Source: JAKACA01 sp963769255 (GTDB taxonomy: Bacteria; Actinomycetota; Acidimicrobiia; Acidimicrobiales; Bog-793). Taken from it: 64,000 nucleotides of DNA. Of this stretch, positions 25,896 through 33,900 are shown one piece after another. The position numbers were made by a program, and so were the translations under genes. The stretch covers positions 1-64,000 of the forward strand of contig CAVYKV010000003.1 of assembly GCA_963769255.1 (NCBI GenBank). Reading direction: 5' to 3'. Under the pieces are notes generated by a model, which was not told where the DNA came from, did not search any database, and saw nothing but the letters and a program-made list of their open reading frames with translations. Positions within the stretch are counted from its first letter, which is position 1. Each line of letters begins with the position of its first letter.

Positions 25896-27196
25896 CGGCC
25901 ACCACTACCGGAACGACAGACGTCGTGGCCCGCGAGCGGGCCAACAATGAGGTCGTCGCTCGGCTGGCGGGCTGCAAGCCCGTCCTCGTGGACGTGGCGG
26001 CGGCCGGCGATGTCATTCCGGGGCTCCACGGCTCGATGTTGCTGACGTCGGGGGCGCCACTCGATCCGGCCGAGTACGTCGGCGTGCAACGCCAGGCACT
26101 GATCGGCGGCGCTCTGTTCGAAGGCCTCGCCGATACGGAGGAGGCTGCCTGGTCACGCATCCTGAGCGGCGAGATCCAGCTCGCAGCTTGTCACGACCAC
26201 GCCACGGTCGGGTCAGTGGCGGGCGTCTGCAGCGCCTCGATGCCCGTCTTGGTGGTGGAGGATCCGAGCACCGGCCGGCGAGCGTTCTCCGGCCTCTACG
26301 AGGGACGTCAAAGCGAGCGGCTCACGTTCGGCGTCTACAACGACGCCGTCGCACGACACTTGCGGTTCCTGCGCGACGTCGTGGCACCCACGTTGCGGCA
26401 GGGGCTGCGCGAGTCGGCTCCCCTCGACATGACGACGGTCATGCGGCGGGCACTCCTTGCCGGGGATGATCTGCACAGCCGCAACACGGCGGCCACGCTC
26501 TTCCTGATCCGCGAGCTGGTTGGGCCGCTGTTGTCAGTGGCTCGTCACTCCTCTGACGAGGTAGCCGCCACGCTCGACTTCATCGGACGCAGCGACCAGT
26601 TCTTCCTGCACATCGGTATGGCGGCCGCCAAGCTCGCCACCGACTCGGCGCACGGCGTCGCTGGTTCGACCGTCGTGACAGCAATGACGGCGAGCTGTCG
26701 AGAGTTCTCGATCCGGGTCAGCGGACTCGGGGCGCAGTGGTTCAGCGCCCCGGTCCCGATCGTCGCCGCCAAGTGCTTCGAGGGCTACACCCAGGCTGAC
26801 GTCGCCCCGATGCCGGGAGAGAGCCTCATCATGGAGACGCTCGGACTGGGGGGCTCGGCGGCGGCAGCCGCCTTCGCCTTGCGCAACTACTCGGGTGGCA
26901 CGGCTGCGCTCATGCGCGAGATGAGCGAGTCGGCCTACCGCTTCTCGGTGTCCGAGCACCCGGATTTCACCATCCCATTCTTCGACGGTCGGGGCACGGC
27001 GCTCGGGATCGACGTCTTCCGGGTGGTCGAGCTCGGACTGCCGCCTCGCATCCATGCAGGCGCGGCCAACAGGCGGGGCGGCCACATCGGCGCCGGCATC
27101 ATGACGGCCCCGATCGCCTGCTTCGAAGACGCCTACAGCAGCTGTCAGGAAGCGGGCGGAGGGGACACGACCCACCCGAGCACGAGCGATTCGTAG
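25892..27196 (+). CDS. DUF1116 protein (AllG/YlbE-like)
   Basis: A 434-residue soluble protein of the DUF1116 family. Typical stretches are NNEVVARLAGCKPVLVDV, LACHDHATVGSVAGVCSASM, DDLHSRNTAATLFLIREL, VVTAMTASCREFSIRVSG and GRGTALGIDVFRVV. AllG (YlbE) of E. coli is one of three proteins linked to oxamate carbamoyltransferase in allantoin breakdown; here no FdrA or AllH partner is present, so this copy acts alone or in another reaction. Its place between the hydroxylase and the ring-opening dioxygenase ties it to breakdown of a nitrogen-rich ring. ATG 25892 overlaps the coxG remnant stop. Confidence 0.8.
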   Translation: MTATTTGTTDVVARERANNEVVARLAGCKPVLVDVAAAGDVIPGLHGSMLLTSGAPLDPAEYVGVQRQALIGGALFEGLADTEEAAWSRILSGEIQLAACHDHATVGSVAGVCSASMPVLVVEDPSTGRRAFSGLYEGRQSERLTFGVYNDAVARHLRFLRDVVAPTLRQGLRESAPLDMTTVMRRALLAGDDLHSRNTAATLFLIRELVGPLLSVARHSSDEVAATLDFIGRSDQFFLHIGMAAAKLATDSAHGVAGSTVVTAMTASCREFSIRVSGLGAQWFSAPVPIVAAKCFEGYTQADVAPMPGESLIMETLGLGGSAAAAAFALRNYSGGTAALMREMSESAYRFSVSEHPDFTIPFFDGRGTALGIDVFRVVELGLPPRIHAGAANRRGGHIGAGIMTAPIACFEDAYSSCQEAGGGDTTHPSTSDS

Positions 27197-27214
27197 ACAC
27201 CACAAGGAGGCTCC

Positions 27215-28246
27215 ATGTCCATGCTCACCGGCAGCGATCTCGTCACCCTCTTCCGCAGAGAGTTGGAGGCGTGTGCACTCACGGCGGACGAGTCGCTCGT
27301 AATCCTGTCGGAGCCGACGAGTCGCCAGGACTACGTGGCCGCCACCTTCGCAGCCGCCCAGTCGCTCGGGGTTCGCTCCGTCGTCTCCACCGTGCTGCCG
27401 AGTGGGTCCCCGGTCACGGCGCCGGGTATCCGGAGCGGGAGCGGTTTCGGCCTCAAGTCTCTCGAGGGCTTCGCCAGCATGTTGGAGTTCCTCAAGGCGG
27501 TCGACCTGGTCGTGGACCTCACCATCGAGGGTCACATCCACGCCGAGATGCAGCAGGGGATCCTCAAGGCGGGCACGCGCATCCTCTTCGCCTGCGACCC
27601 GCCGGAGGTGCTCGCCCGCAACATGACCGGACCGGCCGACAAGGCTCGAGCCAAAGCTGCCGTCGAGATGCTGCAGGGGGCGAGCACCATGCACGTCACC
27701 TCCCAGCACGGGACCGACCTCGTCGTCGACGTCTCCGAATGTCACCCAGGGTTCCAGACCGGGTTCGCCGACGATCCCGGACGCTGGGACCACTGGCCGA
27801 GCTGCATGGTCGTCTGCTGGCCGAAGCGGGCGGACGGCCAGTTCGTCCTGGCACCCGGTGACATCCTCTTCCCGTTCAAGGAGTACGTCACGCAGCCGAT
27901 CTCCATCAGCGTCGAGGACAGCCGCGTCACAAAGGTCGTGGGAGGCGACCAAGCACTCAAGGTGCGGCAGTACTGCAGCGAGGAGAACGACGAGGCGGCG
28001 CCCTTCACATCGCACATGGGATGGGGTCTCATGCCGACGGCCGACTGGCTCTCGCTCAACATGTACGACCGCGAGACGCTCATGGGGATGGACGGCCGCG
28101 CCTATGAGGGCAACTTCCTCATTTCCACAGGCCCACACCCGTTCAAGGATCGGGTGACGCCGTTCCACCTCGATCTGCCGATGCGCGATTGCTCGATCTC
28201 GCTCGACGACACCACGATCGTCGACCACGGCAAGGTGGTCGCCTAG
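27215..28246 (+). CDS. NicX-like 2,5-dihydroxypyridine 5,6-dioxygenase family protein
   Basis: A 343-residue enzyme with strong similarity in pattern to NicX, the Fe(II) dioxygenase that opens 2,5-dihydroxypyridine to N-formylmaleamate. Shared stretches are ACDPPEVLARNM, ADDPGRWDHWPS, SHMGWGLMPTADW, GRAYEGNFLISTGP and TPFHLDLPMRDCSISLDD. The metal triad is preserved: His267 in SHMGWG, His318 and Asp320 in HLD. The fold is also shared by M29-type aminopeptidases, but the ring-cleavage motifs are specific. AAGGAGG lies before ATG 27215. This is the best clue to the cluster's substrate: a hydroxylated pyridine or related ring. Confidence 0.85.
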   Translation: MSMLTGSDLVTLFRRELEACALTADESLVILSEPTSRQDYVAATFAAAQSLGVRSVVSTVLPSGSPVTAPGIRSGSGFGLKSLEGFASMLEFLKAVDLVVDLTIEGHIHAEMQQGILKAGTRILFACDPPEVLARNMTGPADKARAKAAVEMLQGASTMHVTSQHGTDLVVDVSECHPGFQTGFADDPGRWDHWPSCMVVCWPKRADGQFVLAPGDILFPFKEYVTQPISISVEDSRVTKVVGGDQALKVRQYCSEENDEAAPFTSHMGWGLMPTADWLSLNMYDRETLMGMDGRAYEGNFLISTGPHPFKDRVTPFHLDLPMRDCSISLDDTTIVDHGKVVA

Positions 28247-28268
28247 CCGCCGGCGCGAGGGCGAGGCG

Positions 28269-28292
28269 CACCGATGCCAGCTCCGATCGGTG
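28269..28292. repeat. Inverted repeat between the dioxygenase and regulator genes
   Basis: CACCGAT (28269-28275) and ATCGGTG (28286-28292) are perfect seven-base arms around a ten-base loop. No T-run follows, so an operator or weak attenuator is likelier than a terminator. Confidence 0.35.
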
Positions 28293-28416
28293 GGGCAAAC
28301 TGTCACGGCCGACGGGGAAGGGCCCCGGCTCTGGATCTATCCTCGAACGACGGCCGTGGGGCCAGATTGCGCGTTCGACGTCGCGTTCACACAACGAAGT
28401 GGGAGCTTGCTGGGAG

Positions 28417-29403
28417 ATGACAGTGGCGCCGGCGTCCGGAACGGGATCGATCAACCCGCCTGTCGAGGTGGGTGTCTCGAAGAACCTCGTGGCTGTCCAG
28501 CTCGTGGCCCGCGATCTTCTCACCCGCGTGCAAGGCGAGCGGATCCCGACCGCCCTCCAGTATCAGCAACTCATCGGTGTCGGGTCGGGCACGGTGCAAA
28601 AGGCCCTCCGCACGCTCGAGAGCACTGGCGCCGTCAGTCTCAAGTCACGCGGGCACGTCGGAACCATCCTCGTCAGTGTCGACCTGCCGAAGCTCTGGGC
28701 TCTCGCCGCCCTCGGAGCACCCACGGCCGTGCTCCCGGTGCCGACATCACCGGAGCTCATGGCGTTGGCGCGGGCCCTGCGGCTGGAGCTGCGACGGCTC
28801 GGTATCCCGTTTCAGGCGCTGTATACGTACGGTTCCAGCCGTCGCCTCAGCCTGGTCGAGTCGGGCGAGGCGGATTTCACGGCCCTCTCGGCAATCGCTG
28901 CCGAAGAGGTGGTGGCGAAATCCCACGGAACCTGGTTCGCGGCCGACCTCGGGCCGAACAGTTACTACTACCAGCGCAGCTGGATCGTCATCAGCCGCCC
29001 CGGCATCGATCCTCACGACCGCCGAGCACTCCGACGGGTCGGCATCGACCGCCACTCGCACGACCAGACCGTTCTCACCGAGGCGGAGTTCCCGATGTCG
29101 GATGGTCATCGCCTCGTTGACGGCGACTACACCTACATGCCGGCAAAGGTCGCCAAGGGAAAGCTCGACGCCATGGTCTGGCACAAGTCGGTCCTCGCCA
29201 TTCCCATCGAGGCGGCTGGCATCGGCTCGAGGGCACTCGAGACGCCACTCGCGGTACGCCTCGTGAAGGAGATGGCCACCGCCATGCTGGTGGCGAAGAG
29301 CGACCGGCTCGAGCTACGGCGGATGTTCGAGCTGCTCGATCGCGACTCACTGTTGGCGTTGCAGTTGGAGCTTCGCCGCGGGGAGGTTCCGCCCTTCTAC
29401 TGA
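28417..29403 (+). CDS. YhfZ-family transcriptional regulator (GntR-like HTH)
   Basis: A 328-residue regulator. Residues 25-90 form a winged helix: QLVARDLLTRVQGERIPTAL, then GVGSGTVQKALRTLESTGAV and LKSRGHVGTIL. The rest resembles a solute-binding-protein fold (LRRLGIPFQALYTYGSSRRL, SGEADFTALSAIAAEEV), as in YhfZ, which would sense a small ligand. ATG 28417 is preceded by GGGAG. It is the only regulator in the cluster and is likely to control the promoter at 16610 in response to substrate or an intermediate; this is inference. Confidence 0.8.
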   Translation: MTVAPASGTGSINPPVEVGVSKNLVAVQLVARDLLTRVQGERIPTALQYQQLIGVGSGTVQKALRTLESTGAVSLKSRGHVGTILVSVDLPKLWALAALGAPTAVLPVPTSPELMALARALRLELRRLGIPFQALYTYGSSRRLSLVESGEADFTALSAIAAEEVVAKSHGTWFAADLGPNSYYYQRSWIVISRPGIDPHDRRALRRVGIDRHSHDQTVLTEAEFPMSDGHRLVDGDYTYMPAKVAKGKLDAMVWHKSVLAIPIEAAGIGSRALETPLAVRLVKEMATAMLVAKSDRLELRRMFELLDRDSLLALQLELRRGEVPPFY

Positions 29404-29470
29404 GCCCGTCGTGAACGCAGAGCATGGTCAGGAGCGACCGCAACGTCATCGCGAGGAAGTGGAGGCACTT

Positions 29471-30871
29471 GTGGCAACTGTTGAAGAACTGATCGAAGCG
29501 TTCAGATCGGGCCGATCCACCCCGTCGGCAGCGGTGGAAGCGTCACTCGACGCCATCGAGCAGGTGGAACCACAGCTCAACGCCTTCCGGGTCCTCGATG
29601 CCGAAGGCGCACGCGCCGCGGCGGCGCGGGCGACAGAGCGTTGGCAACGCGGCGCCCCGTGCGGCCCGCTCGACGGCGTGCCGATCTCGGTGAAGGACAC
29701 GCTCATGGTGGAGGGATTCGCCTTCCGCCAGGGCTCCCTCGCGACCGAGGAGGTGCCGGCGACCGAGAGCGCCCCCGTGGTGGCATCGGCCCGCCGCGCC
29801 GGTGCCGTCGTCGTCGGGATCACGACGTGTTCCGAGTTCGGGAGCTCCGGCTTGACTGTCAGCCCGCTCACCGGCACGACGCGCAATCCCCACAACCTCT
29901 CGAAGCACTCGGGTGGCTCCAGCGGAGGCGCTGCTGCCGGTGTGGCAGCCGGCGTTGTACCGCTCGCCCTCGCAAGCGACGCGGCAGGCTCCGTGCGAAT
30001 CCCGTCAGCGTTCTGTGGTGTGGTCGGGTTCAAGCCGACGGGAGGTCTCATTCCTGCTTATCCGCGCAATGTCGCAGGGCCGCTGTCGTCTCCGGGATTC
30101 ATCGCCCGCTCGGTGGCCGACGTTGCGCTCGCCTTGCGGATCTCGGTCCGACCAGACCCCCGCGACGTGGAGGCCGTGGCGACCTACGACCCGGCCTGTG
30201 ACGAACTCGTGGGCACCGGCGCTGGCGGGCTGCGAATCGCCTACAGCCGATCTTTCGGGTATGTGCAATGGCTGCACCCTGACGTGGAAGCGCTCGTCAC
30301 CTCAGCAGTCGACGTCCTCGCCAGAGCCGGCGCCGCGGTCGAAGAAGTCGACCCTGGCTTCGCCGATCCGGAAGATCTCATCGTCTTCATGCTGACCATG
30401 GGTTACGCCCACATCTTGCGGCACCTCAGCGACGATCAGCGATCCGTCTTGACTCCCGCACTCCGTGAGCGCATCGACGCCGGCCGGGGGTTCACGGCTG
30501 CGGAGTTCATGGACATTCAGGACCGCCGCATCGAGCTCGGGCGAGCAATGGCCCGATTCCACGAGACCTATGACGTCCTCATCACCCCGACGCTGCCGAT
30601 CACCGCCTTCGACACCACGATGTCGGCGCCGCCGAGCTTTCCGGAGGGTGCCTCGCCTCGGGCCTGGACGCGCTACGTCTACCCCTTCAATCTCACACAG
30701 CAGCCGGCGATCTCCCTTCCGTGCGGGACGGCATCGGACGGCCTCCCGGCCGCCTTTCAGATCGTGGGGCCGCGACGGGGGGACGCCGTCGTTCTCCGTT
30801 GCGCACGGACCTATGAGGCCGCCATCGGAAGCCTCGTGCCGACCCCTCGGGTCATGGCGGCCGCACGCTGA
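29471..30871 (+). CDS. Amidase signature family amidohydrolase
   Basis: A 466-residue amidase. Catalytic Lys lies in PISVKDTLM near residue 78; the signature runs SKHSGGSSGGAAAGVAAG with Ser, then LASDAAGSVRIPSAFCGVVG with the nucleophile Ser. Members hydrolyse simple carboxamides. GGAGG at 29460-29464 supports GTG 29471 rather than the GTG 60 bases upstream. As last gene of the cluster it would fit hydrolysis of a maleamate-type or formamide product released after ring opening by the NicX-like enzyme, although maleamate amidases of nicotinate degraders usually belong to another family. Confidence 0.88.
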   Translation: MATVEELIEAFRSGRSTPSAAVEASLDAIEQVEPQLNAFRVLDAEGARAAAARATERWQRGAPCGPLDGVPISVKDTLMVEGFAFRQGSLATEEVPATESAPVVASARRAGAVVVGITTCSEFGSSGLTVSPLTGTTRNPHNLSKHSGGSSGGAAAGVAAGVVPLALASDAAGSVRIPSAFCGVVGFKPTGGLIPAYPRNVAGPLSSPGFIARSVADVALALRISVRPDPRDVEAVATYDPACDELVGTGAGGLRIAYSRSFGYVQWLHPDVEALVTSAVDVLARAGAAVEEVDPGFADPEDLIVFMLTMGYAHILRHLSDDQRSVLTPALRERIDAGRGFTAAEFMDIQDRRIELGRAMARFHETYDVLITPTLPITAFDTTMSAPPSFPEGASPRAWTRYVYPFNLTQQPAISLPCGTASDGLPAAFQIVGPRRGDAVVLRCARTYEAAIGSLVPTPRVMAAAR

Positions 30872-30983
30872 GCGCTGCATCGCTTGGACATAGCTCCGGG
30901 ACCGAGGCCTTGCCTGGGTCGCGACGAACATCGCCGGGAGAGGAGACCCGCTGGTCCCTCTGCGACTCTGCCTGGACTGCACG

Positions 30984-31442
30984 TCAAGAGGGACATGCAG
31001 GTTGCATGGTGAACGTGACCGGATCGTTCCACTGATACCGCGTACCGCCCACGGTATAGAGAATCGCGACATCTCTCGACCGTCCCACTTTTCCTGTTCT
31101 TTCTAGACCAAAGGCCAGCCAGAAGCTATGGGCTTGAATGTGGGAGGGGCCAGGCCTCCACCCAGCTGCCGAACCTATCGCCTGTGTCGTCAGCTTGAAG
31201 CCGAGCAAGCGAATACCTGTGTCGTGTTCTAGCCGAACGCTATCGACAGTTGTCGCTTGCTGCGCGACAAAATTGGTTTGCCCCGTCACGGTCGCTGTCT
31301 TGGACGGGAGGCAGACCCACACACCCGGTGCCTGCTGCGATGCGAATGGGCCTGGGCCATTGCTGCTCGTCATCAGCAGACCGAGCGTCGTGCCGAATGC
31401 AAGCACGACGAAGACGAGCGCTCCGTACGCCTTCTTCTTCAC
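30984..31442 (-). CDS. Membrane-anchored or secreted hypothetical protein
   Basis: A 152-residue protein with a basic start (MKKKAYG) and one hydrophobic segment (residues 7-25), followed by an extracytoplasmic domain rich in beta-strand: GVWVCLPSKTATVTGQTNF, DSVRLEHDTGIRLLGFKL and an end with GGTRYQWNDPVTFTMQPAC. Two Cys residues could form a disulphide. No family recognised; it appears to be a single-domain surface protein. It converges on the amidase gene. Confidence 0.6.
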   Translation of the reverse strand: MKKKAYGALVFVVLAFGTTLGLLMTSSNGPGPFASQQAPGVWVCLPSKTATVTGQTNFVAQQATTVDSVRLEHDTGIRLLGFKLTTQAIGSAAGWRPGPSHIQAHSFWLAFGLERTGKVGRSRDVAILYTVGGTRYQWNDPVTFTMQPACPS

Positions 31443-31874
31443 CTAGTCGACTCGGACCTTCCTGGCGTTATCGATGCCGGGGCTCACCCCTCGCCGCCGA
31501 ATTTCGGACGGCGGCGAGGCCTCTCCGCGCTCATTGTCAGCCTCGCGGCATGCACTTGCAAGTGCATAGGGGCGCAGCAGTGCTGTTCAGCTCCGGGCGG
31601 TTGACATGGGCGCGTTGCCCTCAGACTGCGGGGGCTCGGTGCCCATGGGATCGAGCGGGGACAGGCGAGTGCTGGCCGCGCTGGAGCCGTTCAGCTCGGC
31701 GGACACCGGCGTGCGTCTGCAGTCCGAGCTCAGATGCGTCATCGCCCGGGCCGAAGCGGCATAGACACGATCCTGGTGGAGCGCCGGTCAGGAAGCCCCT
31801 TCGGCCGTTTATGCTCGACTCCGATATCTGAGTCGGCCCCGGGCCGAGGCACGCAAGCGCCGGGGACCTCCGAG
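31443..31874. other. Intergenic stretch with an 18-bp perfect palindrome
   Basis: No gene supported on either strand over about 430 bases. It lies downstream of the gene ending at 31875 and upstream of the gene starting at 31442 (both minus strand), so a promoter for the latter is expected here. Confidence 0.4.
31550..31567. promoter_or_regulatory. Perfect palindrome ATGCACTTGCAAGTGCAT
   Basis: Eighteen bases with perfect dyad symmetry and no spacer, about 108 bases upstream of the start at 31442. It has the form of a dimeric repressor site; no T-run is nearby, so not a terminator. Confidence 0.5.
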
Positions 31875-32939
31875 TTAGGCGCCGGCCGTCGAGGTCGTCG
31901 GCTCGGCGTCGAAGTGCCCCTGCTCAAGTTGCGAGACGGTGACACGACTCACCTGGTACATGAGCGGAGAACCGACTGGTTGGCCGACTGCGCCACCCGA
32001 GAACAAGAGCGGGATCCCCGTGCTGGCATCGATCGTCAACTGCTCTTGGACGCCGTCGCCGGCGGGATCGGCGCATGCCTTCTTCTCTAGCCCGACCGAC
32101 CCACCCAATTTTGCGCTGGCGCACGACGGATCCGGGAACGTGCCGGTGATCTGGACGGCCGGCTCACCGTTGGCCGTCGTGTCGGTGACCGTGACCTCGG
32201 GGAGCAGGGAGATCAACCGCATCACTCCCGCTCGGACGGTCGGATTACCAGACCCCGCGATGAGGGCGTCGAGGGAGTCCTCCCAGAGCCAGTTGTCCGC
32301 AAGCGGGCTGCCGGCCGGCGGCGCTGTCACTGACGGGTCCGGCGCCGTCTCCATCTCTACCGCGGCGCTCGAGAGATCGCCCGTCGCGGCGTCGGTGGCG
32401 GCGGCGACCTCCCGAGCGAAGATGCCGTCGCCGCGGTCGTTTCCTGCGGCGATCTGCGCCGGGAGCCCGGCCTCGGTCGGGGCGAAGTAGTACTTGCCGC
32501 TGTCCGTGTACAGGTCGGCGCCGAGGATCACTGTGCCGCCGTCGGTACCCACCTCCGAGCGAACGACCAGGGTGGCGTCTCCGGCTGGTGCCGGCGATGC
32601 GAGGACGGCGCTGGCGAGACGAGCGAGGATCGTCCCGCCGCCGGCGTGCTCCCCAAGCTGAACCTTCGGGGCTGGACGCACGGCTGCGTGAGCCGCCCGA
32701 CTGGGCGCCTTGGCACCGCCCGTCGACAGGCTGAAGCCGGTGACCGCCAGCGCCGCGGCGGCTGCGACGCTGGCAACCCCGACCAGGGTCCGCCGAGCCC
32801 GGCCAGATGGAGGCCGTGAGGCACGCCGGTGATCGGGGGCGTCGAGCACGGCCAGTGAGGCCGCGCCGATCACGGAGTCGTCCGCCGCGTCGACACGCCC
32901 ATACCGGGCGAGCAGTTCGAGGGAATCGGGGGAATGCAC
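31875..32939 (-). CDS. CU044_5270-like membrane protein downstream of an ECF sigma factor
   Basis: A 354-residue protein with a short cytosolic N-terminus (about 60 residues), one membrane segment (TLVGVASVAAAAALAVTGF) and a large outer domain. The outer part holds a GLPAQIAAG segment, a PAVQITGTFPD strand and an ASTGIPLLF segment, resembling the CU044_5270 family and, more loosely, RseB/LolA-like folds. GTG 32939 follows AGGAGG, which itself overlaps the end of the sigma gene, so the two are coupled. It may sense envelope conditions and control the sigma factor, but no classical zinc anti-sigma motif is seen. Confidence 0.65.
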   Translation of the reverse strand: MHSPDSLELLARYGRVDAADDSVIGAASLAVLDAPDHRRASRPPSGRARRTLVGVASVAAAAALAVTGFSLSTGGAKAPSRAAHAAVRPAPKVQLGEHAGGGTILARLASAVLASPAPAGDATLVVRSEVGTDGGTVILGADLYTDSGKYYFAPTEAGLPAQIAAGNDRGDGIFAREVAAATDAATGDLSSAAVEMETAPDPSVTAPPAGSPLADNWLWEDSLDALIAGSGNPTVRAGVMRLISLLPEVTVTDTTANGEPAVQITGTFPDPSCASAKLGGSVGLEKKACADPAGDGVQEQLTIDASTGIPLLFSGGAVGQPVGSPLMYQVSRVTVSQLEQGHFDAEPTTSTAGA

Positions 32940-32944
32940 TGGGA

Positions 32945-33556
32945 TCAGACCTCCTGATATGTGGAAGAGGAATTGATGGAGTCGGATGCGTCGATCGAGC
33001 GTTGGAGAATCAGGCGGGCACGATGCAGGCGACTTCGCACGGTGCTCGGGGGTAGGCCCAAGGCCAGCGCCACCTCCGTCGGGGAGAGCTGCTCCCACGC
33101 CACGAGCAGTACGACCTCCCGATAGTCATCGCCTAACGCAGCCAACGCAGCTGCGAGAGCGAGACGGAGGAGCTCGGCGTCGATGCGGTCATCGACCGCC
33201 GGCCACGGATCCTCCGCCAGTTGGAATGGCCACACGAGACGATCGGAGCGCACGCGCCAGTGGGCTCGAAGCACGTTGCGGGCGATCCCGTACAGCCACG
33301 GCCGAGGACCCGCCCAGGCACTGTCGTAGCTCCCCCTCGAGCGCCAAGCTCGCAGCCACACCTCGGTCAGGAGATCGTCGGCTACTCCACGGCCGGCGCG
33401 GCGGGCCAAATAGGCATGTACGGCTCGGCCGTGCTGGTGCACCAGCAGGGCGAACGACTCCCGGTCACCGGCCATTGCCCAGGTCACCGTCTCATCGGCC
33501 GCCCTGATGGTCGCTTCGTCGCCGTCCACGCGTGGATCCTCTTCGTCAGCCATCAC
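32945..33556 (-). CDS. ECF RNA polymerase sigma factor
   Basis: A 203-residue ECF sigma factor. Region 2 is FALLVHQHGRAVHAYLARRA with ADDLLTEVWLRAWRSRGSYD and RPWLYGIARNVLRAHWR; region 4 is LGDDYREVVLLVAWEQLSPT followed by EVALALGLPPSTVRSRLHRA. Both regions are intact and about 55 residues apart. Start at ATG 33556 or the ATG one codon later. It is followed by its likely membrane partner five bases downstream. Confidence 0.92.
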   Translation of the reverse strand: MMADEEDPRVDGDEATIRAADETVTWAMAGDRESFALLVHQHGRAVHAYLARRAGRGVADDLLTEVWLRAWRSRGSYDSAWAGPRPWLYGIARNVLRAHWRVRSDRLVWPFQLAEDPWPAVDDRIDAELLRLALAAALAALGDDYREVVLLVAWEQLSPTEVALALGLPPSTVRSRLHRARLILQRSIDASDSINSSSTYQEV

Positions 33557-33900
33557 TCATCTCTTGCGTCCCCAACGCCGGAGCGTCCCCGCTCCGGGCG
33601 CTCAATTCTTCGCGGGACGCGATGCCAGTACCTGAAACACCAGCTCCTGCCGTCAATGAGGCTGCGCGAGAAGATCAGGGCCATCCCCGCTCAGAGCGGG
33701 CCAACGCTCGAAGCGAGAGGGCGCTCGGCCATCCAAACCCCGCCCACAATGGCCAGGCGCTGGTACGCCCCGCCAGTCGCGACGAGACGAGGCGCTCCAC
33801 CGAAGGCTGTACCGAAGAGGCCGGTGGCAGTCGCCATGACGAGGCTGGCCTCGTCGAGTAGGCGGCCCATTTGCGTCAGGTGCGGCTCGGTGGGCCGGGC
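33557..33900. other. Intergenic stretch between the sigma gene and the beta-helix gene
   Basis: About 340 bases without a supported gene. One plus-strand open frame (33532-33861) has no family-like pattern and no good start. The sigma-factor promoter should be here. Confidence 0.35.

Noticed and set aside
26534..28306. A 590-codon open frame on the minus strand
   Set aside because: Antisense to DUF1116 and the NicX-like gene, both of which have clear family motifs.
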